64,000 nt of DNA from a virus, in IMG/VR virus record IMGVR_UViG_3300032116_000001, positions 310,001 to 374,000 of that record; one strand, written 5' to 3'. A program made the translations under genes and the position numbers. How positions within the stretch are numbered: the stretch's first letter is position 1; each line of letters starts with the position of its first letter. Below are positions 32,720 through 41,557 of the stretch, piece after piece. The notes under the pieces are model-generated. The model was given only the letters and a program-made list of their open reading frames with translations. It had not been told where the DNA came from and ran no database searches.

Positions 32720-33519
32720 ACGATTGACTGTCTTTCTGTTTTCTTTTCCCTTGTTGATTTTAACATTCTCCAGTTCTCTTTAATAAATTGAACAGCTTCT
32801 GAATATGTTTTTCCAGCTACTAATTCTCTTCCTGTATAATCCTCAACCATCCAGTTACCATAAACTTCTTTTTTCATCGGGAAAATCATTCCCTTGTTTA
32901 CGCTTGGCCCCCAAACAATAACTTGGGATTGCTGATCACCATGATGATCGAAAAGAATTCCTCCGCTATAAAACACAACTGCTTCGTTTCCATACTGCCC
33001 TGTAAAAGCAGTGTGCTCAGCGTCATTTGAATCCACTTGAAATGCAAAATTATAACCTGGGTCTTCCATGCGGTCTTCCTTCCAGGTTGATAGATGAACT
33101 CCCTCAATGTCAGGATGACCATATTTAAATCCTTCATTTTCGATATCTCTTGCATTTTCCGTGAAATGCACAAGCCAGTCGGGCCTGAGCGCTCTCTGAT
33201 ATTCTAATGAATTATATGCAGGACTTTCGTATGCATTTGAATTATCATATTGGTATCTTTCGCGAGAGTCATTTAAAAAACTAACAAATGCTTTGCGATA
33301 ATCATCAGGCGCATTGTTCAACCATGTATAGCCTCGTTCATCTGGGTAATCTTCCACGTCCTCCATGATGCTTGGGTCTAATCGGTATTCTTCGTGAGAA
33401 TCCAAAAAATTATCCACAAGAAAGGCATAATCATAAGGATTGGTTCCCTCTCGTACATAATCTCTCAAATAAGCAAGCTCTGTGCTATATCCCGCTTTTT
33501 TGATGCTTCTGTACCACAT
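32716..33519 (-). CDS. MWYR-tagged ART-like protein, second type
   Basis: 267 residues starting MWYRSIKKAG. RPDWLVHFTENARDIENEGF then GVHLSTW, GYNFAFQ, YGNEAVVFYSGGI and QSQVIVWGP match a family in large phages and some bacteria with an ART-like opening (L-x-H-F-T...I...G-F). First 85 residues acidic and helical. Enzyme activity unproven. Divergent from 33629, convergent with 31832. Confidence 0.55.
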   Translation of the reverse strand: MWYRSIKKAGYSTELAYLRDYVREGTNPYDYAFLVDNFLDSHEEYRLDPSIMEDVEDYPDERGYTWLNNAPDDYRKAFVSFLNDSRERYQYDNSNAYESPAYNSLEYQRALRPDWLVHFTENARDIENEGFKYGHPDIEGVHLSTWKEDRMEDPGYNFAFQVDSNDAEHTAFTGQYGNEAVVFYSGGILFDHHGDQQSQVIVWGPSVNKGMIFPMKKEVYGNWMVEDYTGRELVAGKTYSEAVQFIKENWRMLKSTREKKTERQSIV

Positions 33520-33628
33520 AATGTTTTTTTCTAAGAATGTTTATTTTTAGCCTATAATTATCTAGGCTGATTCAATTTTTTAATTGAATTTAACATGTTA
33601 TAAGCTGTTATATCAGCTTGGGTTAATT
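33520..33628. promoter_or_regulatory. divergent intergenic region with three hairpins
   Basis: AGCCT...AGGCT (about 33549-33568), TTCAATT-TTTT-AATTGAA (about 33571-33588) and AAGCTG-TTATAT-CAGCTT (about 33603-33620). The last lies just before ATG 33629 and may limit its translation. No clear CGTATTA core. Confidence 0.4.
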
Positions 33629-34519
33629 ATGTGGTACAAACTTGCTCAGTTGGCATCTGTTGACGCTCCAGTTCTTGGAAACCAATCTGGCCCCGCTCAT
33701 TTAGGAAGCGGCCAGGAAATGCTTATTGAAGCAGGCGGAGATAGTGTTCAAGAAGTTGTTAGTAATTTTATGAATAGCAGCCAGCCTGTATTCTTTAGAG
33801 ATTCAAATGGCCAGCAATATCTGATTATTCATGGCTCGCCCGCACAAGACGGAGCTATGTATTTTGATGGTGGGGCAGCGGGGTCAATTAGGCATGATGA
33901 ATTAGGCGATTGGATGCGCACTCAAGGATATGATCCAGGTGCCACGAAAGTGATAGCATGTCATGGTGGCCAAATTATGACGCTAAACTCACCTGGCATT
34001 ACCCCTGCCTTCGATTACACTGGTCAACTTGAGATTGCCGCGCCAAATGATGGCAGCGGAGATTTCCTTTCAATTAGAGGAGCCTCTGCAAGATACGCGC
34101 TTTCCAAGGAGGGACGAGGCAAAGTTGACATAGATGGTATCAAGGTTTGGATAGAATATCCCAAAGGCTCAACTCGATCAGGCAAGGGCAAGGACGGCAA
34201 AGAATGGAGCCGAAAGATGGAGTGTGATTATGGCCGAATCATGGGAACAGTAGGGGCTGATGGCGATGCTATTGATATGTTCCTTGGGGGAAATCTTGAC
34301 GCCGATAAAGTTTTTATCGTAGATCAACTGAATTCTGATGGCGACTTTGATGAGCATAAATGTGTTATGGGGTGCGACACCTTAAAGCAAGCAAAAGAAT
34401 TATATCTCTCCAATTATCCAAAAGACTGGAAATGCGGGAAAGTTACAGAAATGAACATTTCTGAATTTAAGAAGTGGCTTAAAAAAGGAGACAAAAAAGT
34501 CCCAGCATCATCGGAGTAA
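33629..34519 (+). CDS. MWYK-tagged protein with polyvalent inorganic-pyrophosphatase-like domain
   Basis: 296 residues from ATG 33629 giving MWYKLAQLAS; an earlier in-frame start would hide the leader. The C-terminal half has GRIMGTVGADGDAIDMFLG, KVFIVDQLNSDGDFDEHKCV, YPKDWKCGKV and FKKWLKK. That is the InPase-like domain described in phage polyvalent proteins. Its substrate there is unknown. N-terminal half beta-rich, unassigned. Two bases before the next gene. Confidence 0.72.
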   Translation: MWYKLAQLASVDAPVLGNQSGPAHLGSGQEMLIEAGGDSVQEVVSNFMNSSQPVFFRDSNGQQYLIIHGSPAQDGAMYFDGGAAGSIRHDELGDWMRTQGYDPGATKVIACHGGQIMTLNSPGITPAFDYTGQLEIAAPNDGSGDFLSIRGASARYALSKEGRGKVDIDGIKVWIEYPKGSTRSGKGKDGKEWSRKMECDYGRIMGTVGADGDAIDMFLGGNLDADKVFIVDQLNSDGDFDEHKCVMGCDTLKQAKELYLSNYPKDWKCGKVTEMNISEFKKWLKKGDKKVPASSE

Positions 34520-34521
34520 TT

Positions 34522-36084
34522 ATGTGGTACAAGCAGGCTCAAAACACCGTTGAAGAAAATAAAAAGTCCAAGTCTTTTTATTCTCATATGCTTCGCGTCG
34601 TTGAAGAAAAAATGGGCTCAAAAATGCCTGCTCAAGACCTTAAAAGACTGCTTCAAAAATCTGGCGTCAGTGCCGAAGAAATGAGTTGGGTACACCTTGA
34701 CGAGTATTTGGAAAACAACCCTATTGTTTTTAAATCAGATTTGATAAATAGAATACAGTCAAAGCTGCACAATATTGTAGTTCACGAAATGGATTATGAA
34801 CAAGAACATGAAGACAATCGTGATACCACATGGGGAACGCAATTTGATGATGAAGATTACTTCAAGGGCTATGAAGACTATACTCTGCCCTACGGGGATG
34901 ATTATAAGGAGTTTTTAATTACAATCGGCGCGAAACCAGAAGATGAGTTTATTGATTATTTGATGAAGATAAATACTGGTTACGAGCGAATGGGTCGCGA
35001 AGCACTAAAGAAAAGCATTGAAGAGCATCCTGGTTCGTGGCGCAATCATTGGGGACATTGGAAGCGTTCTTTGGGGGAGGACTTCCCCGATTATGAATCT
35101 AGGCACTTCGAGGGTCATAAAAACCCCATAGCTCACATGAGAACGACTTCAAGAACGTCTAAGGACGGAAAGAAGTCTTTACATATTGAGGAAATACAAA
35201 GCGACTGGCACCAGGATGGGCGCAAACATGGATATGATCGGCCAGGACGTGCCAAAGATATAATCACAGTGTCGAAGCTGTGGGAGAAGGTTGCTGTTTT
35301 TAAATCGGCCACGGAAGAAGAAAAGAAAGAATATGAAGCTGCAAAAACAAGGTTAGAAAGAGATCAGTGGCGACCCGACACTGTCCCCCCTGGCCCATAT
35401 GCGAAAAACTGGCACGAATTGGCGATGAAGCATGCTATTGATATGGCAGTACGCGGCGGTTATGATCGCGTAACATGGAACACGGGTGATATTAGCCGAA
35501 ACATATTTGGGCTATCTAATGTTTTAGATAAATTAGAATTAACAAAAGATCAAAACGGAAGAATTTATATTCGTGGCTGGATGTCAGATAAAATAAAAGT
35601 TAACCAACAAGCTGTCGAGTCAAAAGAGCTTGCAAATTATATAGGCAAAGACCTGGCAGAGAAATTTTTATCATCGGGGCAAGAATCAATGGTTATTCAG
35701 GGTAAAGACTTGGAATATGGCGGCTACGGATTGCAAGCATTTTATGATCACATTCTGCCAAGCTTTACTAAAAAATACATTAAAAAATGGAACGGGGACG
35801 TTGGCGAGCATGAGGTGAATCAGGGTCAATACATGCACTACATTCAGGAAAGGCCAGCGCCTGATGGTTCGTGGATTGTCCGTCAATTTAGTCCATCAGG
35901 ATTAAATGAATCAACTGAATCTTTTCCGTCTTTAGAAGAGGCGAAAAAGTTTAAGGAAGAGAACAGAGTCAAATCTTGGGCGAAAGTTCACGGATTTGAT
36001 ATTACCCCCGAAATGCGAGAAGATATACAGAATAATGGACAGAGACTTGCCACATCCATTGTGGCCAGAAGAGTGAAAGGATAA
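34522..36084 (+). CDS. MWYK-tagged large polyvalent-protein-associated domain protein
   Basis: 520 residues starting MWYKQAQ. Core motif LHIEEIQSDWHQDGRKHGY near residue 220, then KNWHELAMKHAIDMAVRGGY, DRVTWNTGD and a late GLQAFYDHILPSF. These are hallmarks of an LPD domain otherwise found inside giant polyvalent proteins of phages and conjugative elements. Function unknown, expected to travel with the DNA. N-terminal 150 residues helical and acidic. Confidence 0.75.
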   Translation: MWYKQAQNTVEENKKSKSFYSHMLRVVEEKMGSKMPAQDLKRLLQKSGVSAEEMSWVHLDEYLENNPIVFKSDLINRIQSKLHNIVVHEMDYEQEHEDNRDTTWGTQFDDEDYFKGYEDYTLPYGDDYKEFLITIGAKPEDEFIDYLMKINTGYERMGREALKKSIEEHPGSWRNHWGHWKRSLGEDFPDYESRHFEGHKNPIAHMRTTSRTSKDGKKSLHIEEIQSDWHQDGRKHGYDRPGRAKDIITVSKLWEKVAVFKSATEEEKKEYEAAKTRLERDQWRPDTVPPGPYAKNWHELAMKHAIDMAVRGGYDRVTWNTGDISRNIFGLSNVLDKLELTKDQNGRIYIRGWMSDKIKVNQQAVESKELANYIGKDLAEKFLSSGQESMVIQGKDLEYGGYGLQAFYDHILPSFTKKYIKKWNGDVGEHEVNQGQYMHYIQERPAPDGSWIVRQFSPSGLNESTESFPSLEEAKKFKEENRVKSWAKVHGFDITPEMREDIQNNGQRLATSIVARRVKG

Positions 36085-36114
36085 TTGTAATTTTAAACAG
36101 AAAAAGAGACTATC

Positions 36115-36861
36115 ATGAATCGTATCGCTGTCATAAAGTCATTAATTGCGATTGCTAACTCCTTGGAAGATCAGGAATTATCCTCTGAGGCCTCGCGATT
36201 AGATGCAGTAATTAGAAAAATCGCCAGCATTGATGATGAAGGGGGCCTTCAAGGTGATTTTAATATATCCCCTTCCATTATTAATTCTTTAGGCGGCGAT
36301 AGTGCAATGAATGAGCAAAATTCATCTGCCATGCAGCAAGCCGAGCGAATGATTAACGAGGCTGCAGGAGTCCCGTCTATGCGAGAGTTAGCTGTACGAT
36401 GGAGTGTTTCGCCAGGGTCAGCCCTTTGGATTTATGCTCAAACTGGCGAAGTAAATGATCTTGTACATCGCAAGGCGCTTTTAAAGGAAATTTCAGAAGC
36501 CATTGATAAAAATCATGACCCTCAAGAGGCTATTTTGCTCAATCAATTTTATAGCTTGATTTTGAAAACACTGCCAGTTGCAATAGGTCAAAACAAAGTT
36601 AATGTAAAGTCGGTAAATCATAGTCGCAAACCAAGTGATATTGGGGGAGAAGATATATTCTTAACTTTCACCACTGAAGATGATCATGTTGGCGGCATAC
36701 AAATGCATAAATCAGACAAGGGTCAAATTCAATTTGTTGGATCGGGTTATTTTAAAGATGGCAAATTTATGTCATGGGGATATAATGCACAAGACAGCAG
36801 CCTGCTTGCCAACGCACTTAACTCTTTTCTTATGGAGCAAGAAAGACAATCATATAGGTAA
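36115..36861 (+). CDS. tagged helical-module protein, 248 aa
   Basis: Residues 1-39 are the helical module (SLIAIANSLED, LSSEASRLDAVIRKIAS). Residues about 85-110 hold LAVRWSVSPGSALWIYAQTG, the second module shared with 23301 and 36872. C-terminal domain beta-rich, unrecognised. Paralogue of the next gene, probably by tandem duplication. Confidence 0.7.
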   Translation: MNRIAVIKSLIAIANSLEDQELSSEASRLDAVIRKIASIDDEGGLQGDFNISPSIINSLGGDSAMNEQNSSAMQQAERMINEAAGVPSMRELAVRWSVSPGSALWIYAQTGEVNDLVHRKALLKEISEAIDKNHDPQEAILLNQFYSLILKTLPVAIGQNKVNVKSVNHSRKPSDIGGEDIFLTFTTEDDHVGGIQMHKSDKGQIQFVGSGYFKDGKFMSWGYNAQDSSLLANALNSFLMEQERQSYR

Positions 36862-36871
36862 AAAAACAAAC

Positions 36872-37663
36872 ATGGATCGCATAGCTACAATCAAATCTTT
36901 AATTAAAATCACAAACGCACTGGAAAAAGGTGGGTTTTATAAAGAGGCCCAAACTCTTGACTATGTGATTCGTCGTATTGCCAGTATTGAGAACGAAGGA
37001 GGGCTTAATGGAGAATATGATATTTCTCGGGCCATTCTTAATGACATAGAAAACCCTAAGCTTTCCGACGATTTACCAAATTTTGATACTGCAGAAAACA
37101 TGATCGAAGAATTGCCAGATAGATTCTTGCAGGACAACATATTTGACGAAGAGGATGAAGAAATTGACCCAGAAGAAAAAGAATTAAGACTTCTGGCAAG
37201 TCGATGGAGCACAGGAAAGGAATCCGCTTTACACGGGTTTGCTGTTTCTGGCATGATCGTAGATTTAGATGATCATGCTAGGGCTCTTGAAGAGATTGAT
37301 CGAGCGCTGGATTTAAACACTGATCCAGAAGAATATATCAGATTAAGAGACCTTGAGGCACATTTAATAATGTCTATTCCTCTCATAATCCCATTTATTG
37401 GCTATGATAGCATCAAAGACATCAAAATACAACCTCGGAGCACGGAAAAAGGTCTTGACGTGATGTTTTTCTTTAGAACTGATCGAGGTTTTCGTGGTGT
37501 GCTTAATTGCAGCGTTGACCATCAAGAAAATATTATCCCGCGTTTTACGGGGCTTGAAGATAACGGTGAATACAAATCAATGCATTATTCCAACGATCAA
37601 ATTAAACAATTGGCTGAAGCTTTTTTTAGAAGATTACACATTGAAACAGGGGGAGATATATAA
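36872..37663 (+). CDS. tagged helical-module protein, 263 aa
   Basis: Starts at ATG 36872 (MDRIATIKSLI); the open frame continues upstream into the previous gene and is ignored there. Helical module ends KEAQTLDYVIRRIAS. LASRWSTGKESALHGFAVSG near residue 110, then LEEIDRALDLNTDPEEY. C-terminal domain like that of 36115 (DVMFFFRTDRGFRGV versus IFLTFTTEDDHVGGI). Structural or injected role inferred. Confidence 0.7.
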   Translation: MDRIATIKSLIKITNALEKGGFYKEAQTLDYVIRRIASIENEGGLNGEYDISRAILNDIENPKLSDDLPNFDTAENMIEELPDRFLQDNIFDEEDEEIDPEEKELRLLASRWSTGKESALHGFAVSGMIVDLDDHARALEEIDRALDLNTDPEEYIRLRDLEAHLIMSIPLIIPFIGYDSIKDIKIQPRSTEKGLDVMFFFRTDRGFRGVLNCSVDHQENIIPRFTGLEDNGEYKSMHYSNDQIKQLAEAFFRRLHIETGGDI

Positions 37664-37665
37664 TC

Positions 37666-38031
37666 ATGCAGCTTATTAGCAAAATGCTCACCATGCAATC
37701 TCAACTTCGCATTTTTCATTGGCAATCAAAGACTTTTGCACAGCATGAAGCCTTTGGCAAGGCCTATGAGTCACTTGATGAATTGGTGGATGATTTCATA
37801 GAAGTATTTCAAGGGACTAGAGGTGTTGTAAAAACAAAAGGTAAATTCAATTTGCAACTTTGTAATCTTACCGATTGTGATCCCGTAGAATTGATTAATG
37901 AGCACATTGAATTTTTATCCAATGATTTGACAAATTTATTAAATGACAAAAAAGACACCGATTTGTTAAATTTAAAAGACGAAATGATCGCAGTTTTAAA
38001 CAAAACCAAGTATTTACTCAGATTAACCTAA
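37666..38031 (+). CDS. DUF5856-like small helical protein
   Basis: 121 residues. MLTMQSQLRIFHWQSKTFAQHEAFGKAYE, here cited in parts, has the QLRIFHWQT-type motif and AFGxxYExLDELVDDF of DUF5856. The HWQ...H..F pattern recalls Dps/ferritin-like helices, but no ferroxidase set is evident. Two bases after the previous stop. Confidence 0.7.
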   Translation: MQLISKMLTMQSQLRIFHWQSKTFAQHEAFGKAYESLDELVDDFIEVFQGTRGVVKTKGKFNLQLCNLTDCDPVELINEHIEFLSNDLTNLLNDKKDTDLLNLKDEMIAVLNKTKYLLRLT

Positions 38032-38032
38032 G

Positions 38033-40057
38033 ATGAAATCATTAGCTATTTCGCGTGTGCAAACGATGCTAAGAAGTGCATCGAGTTTAGATAAAATTGG
38101 CAAGTATGCAAGTGCTGATATTTTATCTAATGCTGCGCATCATATGTTAAAAAAGATTTCTCAAACAAACATGTCAACAAGAATTCCTGCTGATTCATAC
38201 ATGGAAAAATATATGGATCAATACAAGGATTATTTTGGAGAGCCAACTATTGATAAAGATGGTTCTCCAAAATATTATACGGATCAATATGATGATATAG
38301 ACCATTCTTATGTCTTTGCGCTGAAAAATAACCCAACCGCGATAGATAATCTTAGACCAAGTGAATTAAAATACTGGCATAAAAGACAGACGCAGATGCA
38401 TGATTACGAGCCAGATCATCAAACGTGGGATCATTTAAAGCATTCTTTTGAAAGAGGAACTCCCGAATATGATCATTATCTTAGGCTTTTGTCTCGCGAT
38501 CCTGTTTACGAAAATATCAATCCCGATGATTTGATTAATTATGTGAAATCACAGCAAGATCAATATAGCCGTGGAGACTGGAGCAATCCAACGGACTGGA
38601 ATGTTGCTCATTCTCTTCTTCGAGCTGCTAATCACTATTTAATACATGATAATTTTGATTATAAAAATTATGTTTCTGACATCGAAAGTCCTTACAATCT
38701 TACAAGCCCCTTAAATCAGCAGCAAGTTGATGATCGCCGAGCCCTTAATTTAGTAATGGAACGAGATAAACCCATGGTCAAACTGCCTCCTACAGAGGCA
38801 TACAGACTGGGCGACGGATCATTGATCCATTTTAACATGGGTCGCAGAGACACTATATTAAGACATTTTACAAAAGATGATGTCGATAAGCCTTACGACG
38901 AACTAATTGCGCGAAGCCTGTTAAGCAATGATAAAGACATAGCAAGCGAAAAGCTCAACAGCATTAAAGAAAAAATGAAAAATATTTATCGGATGACCCC
39001 CGAAAACACAGAAAATTATTATCATTATCTGAAAGTTTTCGCTATGTATCCTAATTTAATCGGAACATCATTAAAAAACATTGATGAAATCGTATCTAAT
39101 CTAAATGAAGGGCAAGACGGGTCAAATGACATGGGAAGACTCATGGTTGTCTTTAATAAAAATTGGCGACAATGGGTGGCTAAATTTAATAATGATGTTC
39201 ACGAAGCTGCGCAAATCTTGCCAATGGGCAGTACACAGGACTTGCGCGGACTAGGCGATTTGCTAATGCAGTGGTATGGCAAGGTCAAAACTACAGATTT
39301 GTACACAATAGCCTCATATTGGCCAAATCTTACCGCAGAAGATAAATCACTTCCTATTGATCAACTAGCTGATCGAGTTCGATATTACAAAGTCAGGCAG
39401 CTTTTTAAAGCAGAAAGCATTAATCATCCTTCTTTTGCAATCGAGGCAGCCAAATGGTGGCAATCTGCCGAGGGCGACGAGGATGATGCATGGCTTAACA
39501 TTGATGAAGATGATGACACAGAGCCGTTCGATTATGAAAACATTGAAAAATTGTTTATCGACTCTCAAAATGTACCCCTCCCTGTTTGGGCTTCATACAC
39601 AGCAAGTATTGGTGGGTTGACTGGAAGATTTTTGCCTCGTTCAGACGTCCGCGGGTTGTTCCTGGGTCAATACAGCAATTCCTGTCAACATCCCTGGGGA
39701 GTTGGAGCAAGTTGCGCAATTCACGGCCAAACCTCGCCGCATGGAGCATTTTTTGTTGTTGAAGACCAGAAAGGCAACATCATCGCCCAAAGTTGGGTGT
39801 GGGAAGATTATGACGGAGATGTTGTTTTTGATAATGTCGAGGCGCTTGGCATTGGCGACAGAAGAATGCCAATAGTTCAGTCAATTTATAAAACTGTAGC
39901 GGAACAAATGGAAGGCCGTATAGTTCACATAGGAACGGGCGGAAGCGACTTGGATTTGGAACCATTTAAAGACACAGACTTTCGACTCGCGCCAAATGAT
40001 TATTATGGGTATCGAGACTCCACAAGACAAAAAATACTCGCAGACAACACTTATTAA
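38033..40057 (+). CDS. tagged large protein, 674 aa, with conserved C-terminal domain
   Basis: N-terminus LRSASSLDKIGKYASADILS, HHMLKKISQT is a variant of the helical module. Middle is helical and unassigned. The last 160 residues carry GRFLPRSDVRGLFLGQYSNS, CQHPWGVGASCAIHG and AQSWVWEDYDGDVVFDNVE, a domain seen in large-phage proteins, acetyltransferase-like by feel only. Overlaps the convergent gene by four bases. Confidence 0.65.
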   Translation: MKSLAISRVQTMLRSASSLDKIGKYASADILSNAAHHMLKKISQTNMSTRIPADSYMEKYMDQYKDYFGEPTIDKDGSPKYYTDQYDDIDHSYVFALKNNPTAIDNLRPSELKYWHKRQTQMHDYEPDHQTWDHLKHSFERGTPEYDHYLRLLSRDPVYENINPDDLINYVKSQQDQYSRGDWSNPTDWNVAHSLLRAANHYLIHDNFDYKNYVSDIESPYNLTSPLNQQQVDDRRALNLVMERDKPMVKLPPTEAYRLGDGSLIHFNMGRRDTILRHFTKDDVDKPYDELIARSLLSNDKDIASEKLNSIKEKMKNIYRMTPENTENYYHYLKVFAMYPNLIGTSLKNIDEIVSNLNEGQDGSNDMGRLMVVFNKNWRQWVAKFNNDVHEAAQILPMGSTQDLRGLGDLLMQWYGKVKTTDLYTIASYWPNLTAEDKSLPIDQLADRVRYYKVRQLFKAESINHPSFAIEAAKWWQSAEGDEDDAWLNIDEDDDTEPFDYENIEKLFIDSQNVPLPVWASYTASIGGLTGRFLPRSDVRGLFLGQYSNSCQHPWGVGASCAIHGQTSPHGAFFVVEDQKGNIIAQSWVWEDYDGDVVFDNVEALGIGDRRMPIVQSIYKTVAEQMEGRIVHIGTGGSDLDLEPFKDTDFRLAPNDYYGYRDSTRQKILADNTY

Positions 40058-41523
40058 TTATTCGATGATGTTAGCTGCTTTCTGGCGTCATATAATTCTC
40101 TAAATTTTCTAATTTTTTCTCTGACTTGTTGATTATTTATTTTTAATCCGTTAATCAAAATTGTCAGGAATCTTGCGCGTAAATCGTCACGTTCCCATGA
40201 TGACATTTTGCGGTCGAGAAGTGAGTCAAACTGGCTTTGCCATTTTTCCATTTCCTCTTCATACTCATCTTCGTCTTCAAAATTATTCTCTGGCTCCTCT
40301 GGCATTAAATAATATATTTCGTCTTTCAATTCTTTTTCTGCCTTGTTTTTATAATCTTCAAAAAAACTGTCAACCTCATCGTATGAAGTTGTGTAATTCC
40401 AATAATATTTATCGAACTTACGCTTTTCGGCTAACTGTTCATCTCTTTTTGCTAAAATCTTTAGTAAACTATAAGCAGCATCATCAGCATAACGATCTTC
40501 TAACTGTCCCCACGTATTTTCAAATTTGTCCAGAGTGTTTTCCACTGCATATAATACATCTAATTTAGTGAAATCAGTGTCTTGAGCCAGTCCATATTGA
40601 TCTATTTCTGCCCCGTATTGATCGATATGATCGGCAACAGATTTCATGTCAACTCCGTCTAAATTAAATTCTTTTGTAATCAGCGATTCTTCCCATTTTT
40701 GCACTGGCAGATTTTCAACCCACTCTTTAATATATGATTGGTAATCTTCGCTTAGCACACGATTGGAGTGCCCCTTAATTTCAGAAATCTCCCCATATTC
40801 GTTCATCCTTATGGTCGCTACTGGATGATTTGTTTCGTCTCTTAGGGAAAATATTTGGTATTTCCCTTCTTTTACATCATCGCAGTATGTTCCAACGCAG
40901 TGATTCATTTTATTTCCCTCCGCTCTAAGATCATTCTCAGATGTGACTAACTGCATCGTGTACCCATCATCGTAATCGTAAACTACATTTGCGGGACTAA
41001 TTGGCTCATACATTAATCCAGAACCCTTGCCAGCCATCATTGTGTGCCATTCTTCGGACATTTTGACAGCCGAGGCCCAATCATAAGAAGAGAGCTGGAA
41101 TCTCGATTGTCCTTGGTCATCGAGGGGGTGACGTGCGATTTCGTAATTATACCAATCTTTAATCGCATCTGCCTGATTAATAATTTCCAGATTGTCAATG
41201 GCATATTTTCTACCATTGGGGTCCAACCTCATTTTCTTTACTTGAATCAAAAGCCATTTTGCAAATTGTGGAATATTTTGATAGCGCATGTAAAGATTAG
41301 ATTCAAAATTGCTTTGCTGATTTTGTTCAGTTTTGATATTAGCAAGATTTTGAATTTCTTCTATCGTGGCGTTTGGTTTGTTTCTGACAATATTCACATA
41401 AATTTTTTGGTGATCGGGGTTCTGATCACCAATCCACGCAATAACATGATCGGGAACACCAAGTGACTTTAAATATTCCTCTTGGGTCCCCGATATGCAA
41501 ACTTTTGCGTATTTATACCACAC
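40054..41523 (-). CDS. MWYK-tagged PcfJ-like domain protein
   Basis: 489 residues starting MWYKYAK. Core LRAEGNKMNHCVGTYCDDVKEG, IFSLRDETNHPVATIRM, ISEIKGHSN parallels the gene at 19190, which is longer and lacks this leader. LSSYDWASAVKMSEEWHTMMAGKG also has its counterpart there. Paralogues differing in N-terminus suggest tag swapping. Biochemical role of PcfJ-like domains unknown. Confidence 0.75.
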   Translation of the reverse strand: MWYKYAKVCISGTQEEYLKSLGVPDHVIAWIGDQNPDHQKIYVNIVRNKPNATIEEIQNLANIKTEQNQQSNFESNLYMRYQNIPQFAKWLLIQVKKMRLDPNGRKYAIDNLEIINQADAIKDWYNYEIARHPLDDQGQSRFQLSSYDWASAVKMSEEWHTMMAGKGSGLMYEPISPANVVYDYDDGYTMQLVTSENDLRAEGNKMNHCVGTYCDDVKEGKYQIFSLRDETNHPVATIRMNEYGEISEIKGHSNRVLSEDYQSYIKEWVENLPVQKWEESLITKEFNLDGVDMKSVADHIDQYGAEIDQYGLAQDTDFTKLDVLYAVENTLDKFENTWGQLEDRYADDAAYSLLKILAKRDEQLAEKRKFDKYYWNYTTSYDEVDSFFEDYKNKAEKELKDEIYYLMPEEPENNFEDEDEYEEEMEKWQSQFDSLLDRKMSSWERDDLRARFLTILINGLKINNQQVREKIRKFRELYDARKQLTSSNN

Positions 41524-41557
41524 GTAGTTTATATTAGAAGATCAGACTGTGTTATTC

